Shown here piece after piece: positions 27,347 to 35,348 of a stretch of 64,000 nt of DNA. How positions within the stretch are numbered: the stretch's first letter is position 1; the number at the start of each line of letters is the position of its first letter. The notes under the pieces are model-generated. The model saw only the letters and a list, made by a program, of their open reading frames with translations. It was not told the origin of the DNA and did no database searches. The position numbers and the translations under genes are program-made. This stretch comes from Mesonia oceanica. GTDB lineage: Bacteria > Bacteroidota > Bacteroidia > Flavobacteriales > Flavobacteriaceae. Location: NCBI RefSeq assembly GCF_902499555.1, contig NZ_CABVMM010000012.1, positions 62,001 through 126,000 of the forward strand. The letters run 5' to 3'.

Positions 27347-30300
27347 ATGCTGAACAAAGGCATTAAATTTTTAATCGAAAATAAAATCATTGCCGGTCTC
27401 CTTCTCCTTCTTTTAATAGGCTGGGGACTCACCAATGCTCCTTTTAATTGGAATTTAGGCATTTTGCCTAATAATCCTGTGGCGGTAGATGCCATCCCGA
27501 ATATTGGCGAAAACCAACAAATTGTTTTCACTAAATGGGAAGGTCGTTCTCCTCAAGATATTGAAGATCAAATCACCTACCCACTTACTACATCCTTATT
27601 GGGAATTCCCGGTGTAAAAACCATTCGAAGCTCATCGATGTTTGGTTTTTCGAGTATCTATATCATTTTTGAAGAAGATATTGAATTCTATTGGAGTCGT
27701 AGCCGAATTCTAGAAAAACTCAATTCACTACCCGCTAATTTACTTCCGCAGGGCGTCAATCCAAGTTTAGGTCCTGATGCCACCGGACTCGGACAAATAT
27801 TTTGGTACACGCTCGAAGGGCGCGATCAAAACGAAAAGGTTACCGGCGGCTGGGATTTACAGGAACTACGAAGCATTCAAGACTATTACGTAAAATATGC
27901 GCTTTCTGGAGCGAGTGGCGTTTCTGAAGTAGCTTCCATTGGCGGATACGTCCAAGAATATCAAATTGATGTAAATCCCGAAAAAATGCGTCAATATGAT
28001 ATTAATTTACAGCAAATCGTCAAAGCCGTAAAAGAAAGTAACCGCGATATTGGAGCACAAACCCTAGAAATTAATCAGGCTGAATATGTAGTGCGTGGTT
28101 TGGGTTATGTAAAATCTATTGAAGATATTCAAAATGCGGTAGTGACTTCAAATGACTATACCTCGATTCGCATAAAAGATGTAGCAAATGTGCATTTAGG
28201 TCCCGAAACTCGACGCGGAATACTCGATAAAGAAGGTGCCGAAGTAGTTGGTGGCGTGGTGGTAGCGCGTTACGGCGCTAACCCTATGGAGGTGATTACC
28301 AACGTAAAAAAACAAATCGAAAAAATTAAAGGCGGTTTACCTTCTAAAGAGTTAAAAGATGGCAGAACTTCTCAACTTACTATCGTACCTTTTTACGACC
28401 GTACACAGCTTATTCAGGAAACTTTAGGTACGCTCAACGAAGCCTTAACCATGGAGATTTTAATTACCGTTTTGGTCATCATCATTATGGTTTATAATCT
28501 ACGAGCTTCTCTTTTAATTTCGGGATTACTACCGGTAGCGGTTTTAATGGTTTTCATTTCGATGAAATTTTTTAACGTTACCGCAAATATTGTAGCCCTT
28601 TCAGGAATCGCCATCGCTATTGGTACCATGGTCGATATGGGCATCATTCTCTCTGAAAATATTATTCGGCATCTGGAAAAAGCAAAACGATCGTTAACTA
28701 TTAACCATATTGTTTACCAAGCTACTTCTGAAGTTTCAGGAGCTATTATAACAGCAGTTCTCACGACAATTATCAGTTTTATTCCGGTATTTACGATGAC
28801 AGGAGCCGAAGGAAAACTTTTCCGCCCCTTAGCCTTTACCAAAACCATGGCCTTGGTGGCTTCGTTAGTCGTGGCATTATTTCTTATTCCGCCATTTGCG
28901 GCACTACTTTTTAAGAAAAGAAATCACCGCAAAAATCTAGGTTTTATCTTCAACATTGTCCTCATTATGCTTGGGATAGTAGCCATCATTTTTGGTAAGT
29001 ACTTAGGAATTGTCTTGATTACTTTTGGAGTTGTTCAACTCCTTCAACAAAAAAATATTCTTTCCGCAGCAAAAGCGAATTTGATCAATATCCTGATTTC
29101 AGCTTTAGTCATTGTTTATTTCTTGGCTACGTATTGGAGACCGCTGGGGATTACGCAAAATATTGTGCTCAACTTTATTTTTGTAGCCTTGGTGGTATTC
29201 GGAATTTTAGGCGGATTCACCCTTTTTAAAAACTATTACACAAGAATTTTGCGATGGACGCTTCAACATAAATTACTCTTTTTATGCATTCCTATCATCA
29301 TAGTGGTTTTCGGTTTTTTTATTATGAAAAATACCGGAAAAGAATTTATGCCCTCGCTTAATGAAGGTTCATTTTTATTAATGCCCACTTCCCTACCTCA
29401 CGCCGGTGTTGAACAAAACAAGCGTATCTTACAACAACTAGATATGGCGGTAGCCAATATTCCTGAAATTGAAACCGTAGTGGGAAAAGCAGGAAGAACG
29501 GAGTCGGCCCTTGACCCTGCTCCACTTTCGATGTACGAAAATATAATTCAGTACAAACCGGAATATGCGTTAAATGCGGAAGGCGAAAAACAGCGTTTCC
29601 AAGTAAACGAAGAAGGTTACTTTATGCTACAAAATGGAGGTTTAGTGAAAAATCCGAACCATGTCGGTTCGATTTCAGTAGAGAACTCTTCTAAGCCTTC
29701 CAAAGACATCTTGACTCTGATGGATGTAACAACATCACAACTCATCCCCGATAAAAACGGCCAATATTACCGCAATTGGCGTCCTGAAATTCAATCGCCC
29801 GATGATATTTGGAATGAAATTGTACGCGTCACTAAATTACCGGGAATCACTTCAGCTCCTAAATTGCAACCCATTGAAACACGACTGATCATGCTACAAA
29901 CAGGAATGCGTGCACCAATGGGAATAAAAGTAAAAGGACAAAATTTAAAGGAAATTGAAGCTTTTGGACTAAAACTGGAAGACATTTTAAAACGAGTTGA
30001 AGGAGTTAAAAAGGAAGCGGTTTTTGCTGACAGAATTGTAGGGAAACCTTACTTGCTCATCGATATTAAACGTGACCAATTAGTTCGCTACGGAATTAGC
30101 ATTGATGATGTGCAACGAGTCTTGGAAGTAGCCGTAGGCGGAATGCAACTTTCGCAAACCGTTGAAGGTCGTGAACGCTATGGAATTCGAGTACGTTATC
30201 CACGTGAGTTACGTGACAGTCCCGAGGATTTGAAGAATATCTACATTCCGGTGAAAAACGGAAAACCAATTCCATTGAGTGAAGTGGCAGATATTAACTA

Positions 30301-31084
30301 TGAAAAAGGTCCGCAGGCCATCAAAAGTGAAGATACTTTTTTGGTAGGTTATGTACTTTTTGACAAACAAGAGGGTTTTGCAGAAGTAAATGTCGTTGAA
30401 AATGCGCAAAAACTCATTCAACAACAGATAAGAGAAGGCAATTTAAAAGTACCAAGCGGAATTAATTATGAATTTACCGGGAATTATGAAAACCAATTAC
30501 GGGCAGAAAAAACCTTGTCCATTGTCGTTCCACTGTCGTTGTTTATTATTTTTATGATTTTGTATTTTCAGTTTAAATCGACCACTACTTCGTTGATGGT
30601 TTTTAGTGGAATTGCGGTAGCCTTTGCCGGCGGATTTGTGATGATTTGGCTCTATGGACAAGAATGGTTTTTAAACTTCAATTTCTTTGGAGAAAACCTG
30701 CGGGATTTATTCAATATCAAAACCATAAATTTGAGTGTCGCGGTTTGGGTTGGGTTTATTGCTCTTTTTGGAATTGCTACCGATGATGGCGTGGTGATGG
30801 CTACTTATCTCACGCAAACCTTCAAAAAAAATAAACCTAAAAACAAAGAAGAAGTCCGTAAATCGGTTATTGAAGCTGGAGAAAAAAGAATTCGACCTTG
30901 TTTAATGACAACGGCAACTACGCTTTTAGCTTTATTGCCTATTTTAACCTCATCGGGAAGAGGAAGCGATATTATGATGCCTATGGCAATTCCAAGTTTT
31001 GGCGGAATGCTCGTCGCATTAATTACGTTATTTGTGGTACCGGTTTTGTTTAGCTGGCGAGAGGAAACAAAAGTTAGAAGTTAG
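27347..31084 (+). CDS. cusA: CusA/CzcA-type heavy-metal efflux RND pump with an extra membrane insertion
   Basis: The 1245-residue inner-membrane pump drives metal export with protons. The HME-RND blocks are present: VDAIPNIGENQQIVFTKWEGR at the start, the TM4 proton-relay MVDMGIILSENI with Asp and Glu, and GKEFMPSLNEGSFLLMP. It is about 200 residues longer than E. coli CusA. An insertion of roughly 100 residues at about 525-630 between TM6 and TM7 contains three or four extra hydrophobic segments (FIFNIVLIMLGIVAIIF, NILISALVIVYFLATYW, IFVALVVFGILGGFTLF). Context (CopA, CusB, DUF3347, HMA proteins) points to copper or silver. Confidence 0.93.
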   Translation: MLNKGIKFLIENKIIAGLLLLLLIGWGLTNAPFNWNLGILPNNPVAVDAIPNIGENQQIVFTKWEGRSPQDIEDQITYPLTTSLLGIPGVKTIRSSSMFGFSSIYIIFEEDIEFYWSRSRILEKLNSLPANLLPQGVNPSLGPDATGLGQIFWYTLEGRDQNEKVTGGWDLQELRSIQDYYVKYALSGASGVSEVASIGGYVQEYQIDVNPEKMRQYDINLQQIVKAVKESNRDIGAQTLEINQAEYVVRGLGYVKSIEDIQNAVVTSNDYTSIRIKDVANVHLGPETRRGILDKEGAEVVGGVVVARYGANPMEVITNVKKQIEKIKGGLPSKELKDGRTSQLTIVPFYDRTQLIQETLGTLNEALTMEILITVLVIIIMVYNLRASLLISGLLPVAVLMVFISMKFFNVTANIVALSGIAIAIGTMVDMGIILSENIIRHLEKAKRSLTINHIVYQATSEVSGAIITAVLTTIISFIPVFTMTGAEGKLFRPLAFTKTMALVASLVVALFLIPPFAALLFKKRNHRKNLGFIFNIVLIMLGIVAIIFGKYLGIVLITFGVVQLLQQKNILSAAKANLINILISALVIVYFLATYWRPLGITQNIVLNFIFVALVVFGILGGFTLFKNYYTRILRWTLQHKLLFLCIPIIIVVFGFFIMKNTGKEFMPSLNEGSFLLMPTSLPHAGVEQNKRILQQLDMAVANIPEIETVVGKAGRTESALDPAPLSMYENIIQYKPEYALNAEGEKQRFQVNEEGYFMLQNGGLVKNPNHVGSISVENSSKPSKDILTLMDVTTSQLIPDKNGQYYRNWRPEIQSPDDIWNEIVRVTKLPGITSAPKLQPIETRLIMLQTGMRAPMGIKVKGQNLKEIEAFGLKLEDILKRVEGVKKEAVFADRIVGKPYLLIDIKRDQLVRYGISIDDVQRVLEVAVGGMQLSQTVEGRERYGIRVRYPRELRDSPEDLKNIYIPVKNGKPIPLSEVADINYEKGPQAIKSEDTFLVGYVLFDKQEGFAEVNVVENAQKLIQQQIREGNLKVPSGINYEFTGNYENQLRAEKTLSIVVPLSLFIIFMILYFQFKSTTTSLMVFSGIAVAFAGGFVMIWLYGQEWFLNFNFFGENLRDLFNIKTINLSVAVWVGFIALFGIATDDGVVMATYLTQTFKKNKPKNKEEVRKSVIEAGEKRIRPCLMTTATTLLALLPILTSSGRGSDIMMPMAIPSFGGMLVALITLFVVPVLFSWREETKVRS

Positions 31085-31102
31085 AAAATTATAGAGTTTA
31101 AA

Positions 31103-32476
31103 ATGAAATATAAAATTCAACATAAAAAAAAGGATGAGATCATGAAACAAGTTCTGGATGACGATAAAATGCTAGATTTTTTGGTCATCCCGAGCGGAAT
31201 CGAGGGGCAGCATGATATCAACCCTGTAAACATTCAGCATTCAACATTCAACATTCAACATTTTCAAAAAACGATTTGTTTTATCTTTTTGGTTATTTTG
31301 GGAGCAAATGCAAATGCGCAATTGTTAGAAAATTATATTCAGCAGGCCGTAGAAAATAGTCCGCAAGTAGAAGCGATTGAACTTCAATATGAAGTGGTCA
31401 AAGAAAAAGTAAATGAAGCCAATACATTGCCCAACACCGAATTTGGTGCCGGTTATTTTGTAAGTGAACCCGAAACAAGAACCGGAGCACAAAAAGCAAA
31501 AGTTTCTGTGAGACAAATGATGCCTTGGTTTGGGACGATTACCGCCCGTGAAAATTACAGATCTTCTTTAGCAGATGCCGCTTATGCAGATATTGTTATT
31601 GCTAAACGCCAACTCGCTATGCAGGTAACACAAGCTTACTATCAACTTTATGCGTTGAAAACCAAACAAGAAATTCTTCAACAAAATTTAGAACTATTAA
31701 GTACTTACGAAGATTTAGCTTTAAATGCTGTGGAAGTAGATAAAGCTTCATCGGTAGCTGTGCTAAAACTTCAAATCCGTCAAAATGAAATGAGGGAACA
31801 GCGCGAATTACTGATGGGTGATGAACTGGCATTGCAGAGTAAATTCAATAATCTTCTCCATCAAGAAGAACAACCCATTATGGTAGAAGATTCCATTACT
31901 ATTCCCGAAGAAGAACCCATGCTTACGATGAATGATCTAGAATTGCATCCAGAACTGGAAAAATACGATCAACTTTATCTTTCGGTAAAAAACTCAGCAA
32001 GCCTAAATGAAAGTGAATCTTTACCTAGCATCGGACTTGGAATGGATTACATCGCGGTAGAAGAACGACCGAATATGAATTTTAGTGATAACGGCAAAGA
32101 TATTTTTATGCCGATGCTTTCGGTTTCCATTCCTATTTTCAATAATAAATATAAATCGGTGGAACGTCAATTAGAAATTCAGCAAGAAGAATTAAGAGCT
32201 CAAAGAGAGAATCGAAAAAACGAATTGGATTCTCGCTTAAAAGAAGCACTTCAGCAACGAATTTCTGCTAGAATAAGTTATCAAACCCAGCAAAAAAATA
32301 TAGAACAGGCTCAAGATGCCGAAGCTATTTTGCTAAAACAATATGAAACCGGTATCCTCGATTTCCAAGATGTATTGGACATTCAAGAATTACAACTCAA
32401 GTTTCAACTTAAACAAGTTGAAGCGATTAAAAACTATTATTTACAAACTGCAATTATTAATTATTTAAGTAACTAA
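31103..32476 (+). CDS. cusC: TolC-like outer-membrane efflux protein with repeat-derived leader
   Basis: Residues from about 75 on are a TolC-type outer-membrane factor (YIQQAVENSPQVEAIELQYE, two long coiled-coil repeats, QYETGILDFQDVLDIQELQL). The signal peptide (QKTICFIFLVILGANANAQ) lies at about 55-73, not at the N-terminus. The ~53 residues before it are translated from two dispersed palindromes (31132-31207) and a heptanucleotide repeat (31231-31261). In-frame ATG codons exist only upstream of the heptamer tract (31103, 31142, 31169). The true start is therefore uncertain. It follows cusA by 18 bases and should form the outer channel of that pump. Confidence 0.85.
   Translation: MKYKIQHKKKDEIMKQVLDDDKMLDFLVIPSGIEGQHDINPVNIQHSTFNIQHFQKTICFIFLVILGANANAQLLENYIQQAVENSPQVEAIELQYEVVKEKVNEANTLPNTEFGAGYFVSEPETRTGAQKAKVSVRQMMPWFGTITARENYRSSLADAAYADIVIAKRQLAMQVTQAYYQLYALKTKQEILQQNLELLSTYEDLALNAVEVDKASSVAVLKLQIRQNEMREQRELLMGDELALQSKFNNLLHQEEQPIMVEDSITIPEEEPMLTMNDLELHPELEKYDQLYLSVKNSASLNESESLPSIGLGMDYIAVEERPNMNFSDNGKDIFMPMLSVSIPIFNNKYKSVERQLEIQQEELRAQRENRKNELDSRLKEALQQRISARISYQTQQKNIEQAQDAEAILLKQYETGILDFQDVLDIQELQLKFQLKQVEAIKNYYLQTAIINYLSN
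31132..31207. repeat. two dispersed palindromes inside the 5' end of the TolC-like gene
   Basis: GATGAGATCATGAAACAAG... (31132-31164) belongs to the GATGAGAxCCTGAA/TTCAGGxTGACGA family also seen at 49051-49083, 54853-54883 and twice in 55702-55835. TCATCCCGAGCGGAATCGAG (31185-31204) is an inverted relative of the repeats at 27190 and 55965. Confidence 0.75.
31231..31261 (+). repeat. heptanucleotide tandem repeat
   Basis: CATTCAG CATTCAA CATTCAA CATTCAA CATT: four 7-base units and part of a fifth, placed between every in-frame ATG and the signal-peptide code of the TolC-like gene. Seven is not a multiple of three, so gain or loss of a unit would shift the frame. Confidence 0.8.
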
Positions 32477-32479
32477 ATT

Positions 32480-33007
32480 ATGAAACGTACTATTTTATGT
32501 TTAAGCCTATTGGCGTTAAGTTTTACTGCTTGTAAAAATGAAGGAAAGCCAACCAATGAAACATCTTCAGACGATAAAACCGAGCAAGTAGAAAAGAAAA
32601 AGAATACTAAAGGTGATGCATTAGCTTTCAAATCTGAAAATCAATACGAAATTGCTAAACTCTATTTAGACATGAAAAATGCCTTAGTGAAAGGTGATGC
32701 TGAATCGGTAAAAAAGATTTCAGAAGTATTAGCTACCAAACTTGAAAATGATGAAAATAAAAGATTAGCTGAAAAAATAGCTCAAAAAGAACTTGAATCC
32801 CAACGAAAAATATTTTTCAAATTAACGGAGAATTTAAACTCACTTTTTGCTGAAAATATTACCGATGGAAAACTTTACAAGCAATATTGCCCGATGGCGT
32901 TTGACGGTAAAGGCGCTTATTGGTTTTCTGCAGAAGAAGAAATTTTAAATCCTTATTATGGAGAGCAAATGTTACACTGCGGAAGAGTAGAAGGAATCAT
33001 TAAGTAA
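32480..33007 (+). CDS. DUF3347-type lipoprotein, probable copper-binding
   Basis: The 175-residue lipoprotein (Cys18 in LALSFTAC) has a Lys/Glu-rich linker and a DUF3347-like domain: helical YLDMKNALVKGDAESVKKI, then KQYCPMAFDGKGAYWFSAEE and NPYYGEQMLHCGRVEGI. The same two closing blocks form the C-terminus of CusB at 37656-39314. Conserved Cys, Met and His residues (CPM, MLHCG) suggest a copper site. It follows the TolC-like gene by three bases, so it belongs to the efflux operon. A periplasmic metallochaperone role is inference. Confidence 0.82.
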   Translation: MKRTILCLSLLALSFTACKNEGKPTNETSSDDKTEQVEKKKNTKGDALAFKSENQYEIAKLYLDMKNALVKGDAESVKKISEVLATKLENDENKRLAEKIAQKELESQRKIFFKLTENLNSLFAENITDGKLYKQYCPMAFDGKGAYWFSAEEEILNPYYGEQMLHCGRVEGIIK

Positions 33008-33057
33008 TTTTAAAAACTTTTTATTGCTCACTTCTAACTTGAAATTCAACCAAAAAA

Positions 33058-34284
33058 ATGGCTATGAATAGTTTTCTAAAACAATGGGGCGAAGCTGCCA
33101 ATACCACGCTTGGGATCTTTTGGATGGCCATTTGGGCATTTGCCTTGGGTTACATGATAAGCAGTATGATACAAGTATTTGTAACCGAAAAGAAAATGCA
33201 AAATGCCATGGGCAAAGACCAACGAAAAGGAGTCTTATTAGGCACCTTTTTTGGATTAATAAGTAGCTCATGCAGTTTTGCGGCTTTGGCCACTACCAAA
33301 TCTTTATTTAAAAAAGGTGCAAGTTTTGTGGCATCCATTGCATTTTTATTGGCATCGACCAATTTGGTAATTGAATTGGGAATCATCATTTCTATCTTTT
33401 TAGGTTGGCAATTTGTCGTGGGCGAATATGTAGGGGGAATTCTCCTTATTCTTATTTCTTGGCTGCTCATTCGCTTAATTAATCCGAAAAAACTGATTAA
33501 AAAAGCTAGAGAAAAACTTTCAGAGCAAGACGAAGATGAGGACGATTCTTCTATATCTTGGAAAAAGAAAATCAAATCGGAAGAAAGTTGGGCGAAGGTG
33601 GCCAAACAATACGGAATGGAATGGAAAATGGTTTGGAAAGATGTTACTGTTGGTTTTACCATCGCCGGAATTGTCACGGCTTTTGTTCCTAATTCATTTT
33701 TTCAGACCCTATTTATCAATACCGGAAACGGAAACTCAGACTTTGGTTTTTTTACCATTTTAGAACATATTATTGTTGGTCCTGTTACCGCATTTTTAAC
33801 CTTTATCGGTTCGATGGGTAATATTCCTTTGGCAGCATTACTTTTTGGGAAAGGTGTCAGTTTTGGCGGAGTAATGGCTTTTATTTTTAGTGATTTGGTC
33901 GTGTTTCCCGTATTGCGGATCAACGCCAAATATTACGGGTGGAAAATGTCACTCTTTATCTTGTTCTTATTATTTACTGCTTTGGTAGGAACCTCCTTAG
34001 CTTTACATTATAGCTTTGATCTGCTGAATATTTTACCAGATTCATCACAAGTAAATATTCAAGATCAGGAGTTTTTTAAAATTGATTATACATTCTTTCT
34101 CAACTTAGCTTTTATGGCTATCTCTGGATACCTTGTTTATTTAGGCTTTTTCAAAAAGAAAGATTTGATGTATATGAAAGAAATGGCTCCCAAAAGTAAA
34201 CTGTTGGAAAGCATTTTAAAATATGCTGCTTTGATTTGCTATGTTTGGTTGGCTGGCGGAATTATAGTCAAGTATTTACTATAA
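33058..34284 (+). CDS. membrane permease (UPF0718/ArsP type)
   Basis: The 408-residue protein has eight to ten transmembrane segments and the family motif SSCSFAALATTKSLFKKGAS (Ser-Cys-Ser in a membrane helix, followed by TK), with SLFKKGASFVAS and a mirrored second half (GNIPLAALLFGKGVSFGGVMAF). A charged cytosolic loop lies near 145-180. Relatives include ArsP exporters of organoarsenicals and uncharacterised permeases next to HMA proteins in Bacteroidota metal operons. Its substrate here is unknown; the surroundings suggest a metal or metal-adduct. The HMA-AraC gene starts two bases after its stop. Confidence 0.85.
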   Translation: MAMNSFLKQWGEAANTTLGIFWMAIWAFALGYMISSMIQVFVTEKKMQNAMGKDQRKGVLLGTFFGLISSSCSFAALATTKSLFKKGASFVASIAFLLASTNLVIELGIIISIFLGWQFVVGEYVGGILLILISWLLIRLINPKKLIKKAREKLSEQDEDEDDSSISWKKKIKSEESWAKVAKQYGMEWKMVWKDVTVGFTIAGIVTAFVPNSFFQTLFINTGNGNSDFGFFTILEHIIVGPVTAFLTFIGSMGNIPLAALLFGKGVSFGGVMAFIFSDLVVFPVLRINAKYYGWKMSLFILFLLFTALVGTSLALHYSFDLLNILPDSSQVNIQDQEFFKIDYTFFLNLAFMAISGYLVYLGFFKKKDLMYMKEMAPKSKLLESILKYAALICYVWLAGGIIVKYLL

Positions 34285-34286
34285 AT

Positions 34287-34847
34287 ATGAAAAAAGAATT
34301 TTACATCAAAAATATGGTTTGTGACCGTTGTAAAATGGTCGTACAGCAGATTGCTGAAAGTTTCCATGCCAAAACCGAAGAAATTCAGTTAGGAAGAGTA
34401 ATGTTGAATATAGATCAAAATTTTGATGTTATTCAATTCAAAAAAGCATTACAAAAAGATGGATTCGAACTCATGCAGCATCCGGAAGTGCAACTCACCG
34501 AAGAAGTTAAAATTGAATTGATTCATTTCATTGAAAAGTCTCATTCTGCAGAAAATATCTCTACTTATTTATCCCATAAGCTTCATAAAGATTATAGTTT
34601 ATTGAGCAAAACCTTCAAAAAAACAGAAGGACAAACCATTGAAAAATTCTTTATCAAGCTCAAAATTGAAAAAGTAAAAGAGTTGATACAAATGAATAAA
34701 TTTTCATTTTCAGAAATCGCTTATCAACTTAATTATAATACCATTCATCATTTATCTAACCAGTTTAAAAACTTAACGGGAATGACAATGAGTGAATACA
34801 AAAACAGTCAAGATTGGAATCGTATTCCACTCGATAAAATTATATAA
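34287..34847 (+). CDS. HMA-AraC fusion regulator
   Basis: The 186-residue protein starts MKKEFYIKNMVCDRCKMVV: an HMA-like ferredoxin fold with a C12-x2-C15 pair, in the place where Atx1/CopA domains hold MxCxxC. From about residue 95 on it is an AraC-family DNA-binding domain (HKDYSLLSKTFKKTEGQTIE, then FSFSEIAYQLNYNTIHHLSNQFK). A longer frame from 34236 overlaps the permease and adds nothing conserved. The layout suggests a copper-sensing one-component activator controlling the efflux genes. Such HMA-AraC proteins occur in Bacteroidota but their metal response is, as far as I know, little studied. Confidence 0.9.
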   Translation: MKKEFYIKNMVCDRCKMVVQQIAESFHAKTEEIQLGRVMLNIDQNFDVIQFKKALQKDGFELMQHPEVQLTEEVKIELIHFIEKSHSAENISTYLSHKLHKDYSLLSKTFKKTEGQTIEKFFIKLKIEKVKELIQMNKFSFSEIAYQLNYNTIHHLSNQFKNLTGMTMSEYKNSQDWNRIPLDKII

Positions 34848-34889
34848 ATCCTATCGGTAATTCTGTAAAGCAAACCATGAAAAACGCTT

Positions 34890-34897
34890 TAATTTTG
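34890..34897 (+). promoter_or_regulatory. -7 promoter box of the copA-cusB unit
   Basis: TAATTTTG fits TAnnTTTG 19 bases ahead of the copA start, followed by GGTACC and a short A-rich leader. Confidence 0.5.
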
Positions 34898-34916
34898 GTA
34901 CCTAAAGTATAGAAAA

Positions 34917-35348
34917 ATGAAACACACTTATCATATACAAGGCATGTCTTGCTCGGGTTGCCAAAACCACGTGCAACAAACCTTAGCCAAAGTTAACGGC
35001 GTAAAAAACGTCAATGTAGATTTACAAAATGCGAAAGCAGAAATTGAAATGGAACAGCACATTCCAATCGAAAAATTTCAAGAAGCTTTACAAAATGATG
35101 GTGGGAGTTACTCGATTCATCTTCCTGAACAAGATTCTGAAGTCATGAAACATACTTATCATATTCATGGAATGTCGTGTTCGGGTTGCCAAAATCATGT
35201 GCAACAAACTTTAGCCAAAGTTAACGGTGTAAAAAACGTCAACGTAGATTTACAAAATGCGAAAGCTGAAATTGAGATGGAAAACCACATTCCACTCAAT
35301 AAATTTCAAGAAGCTTTAGAAAATGACGGTGGAAATTATTCTATTCAT
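34917..35348 (+). repeat. tandem duplication of the HMA coding unit
   Basis: The 228-base unit starting at 34917 is repeated from 35145. Protein and DNA are nearly identical over about 200 bases (for example [20 protein letters not shown] in both), and the second copy even keeps its own ATG. This indicates a recent in-frame duplication. Confidence 0.9.

Noticed and set aside
31201..31270. The CATTCAA tract considered as a CRISPR-like or iteron array
   Set aside because: Units are only seven bases, contiguous and without spacers, and no cas or replication gene is nearby.
33150..33677. 175-codon minus-strand frame inside the permease gene
   Set aside because: It is the shadow of a real membrane-protein gene with strong family motifs on the plus strand; the antisense product has no features.
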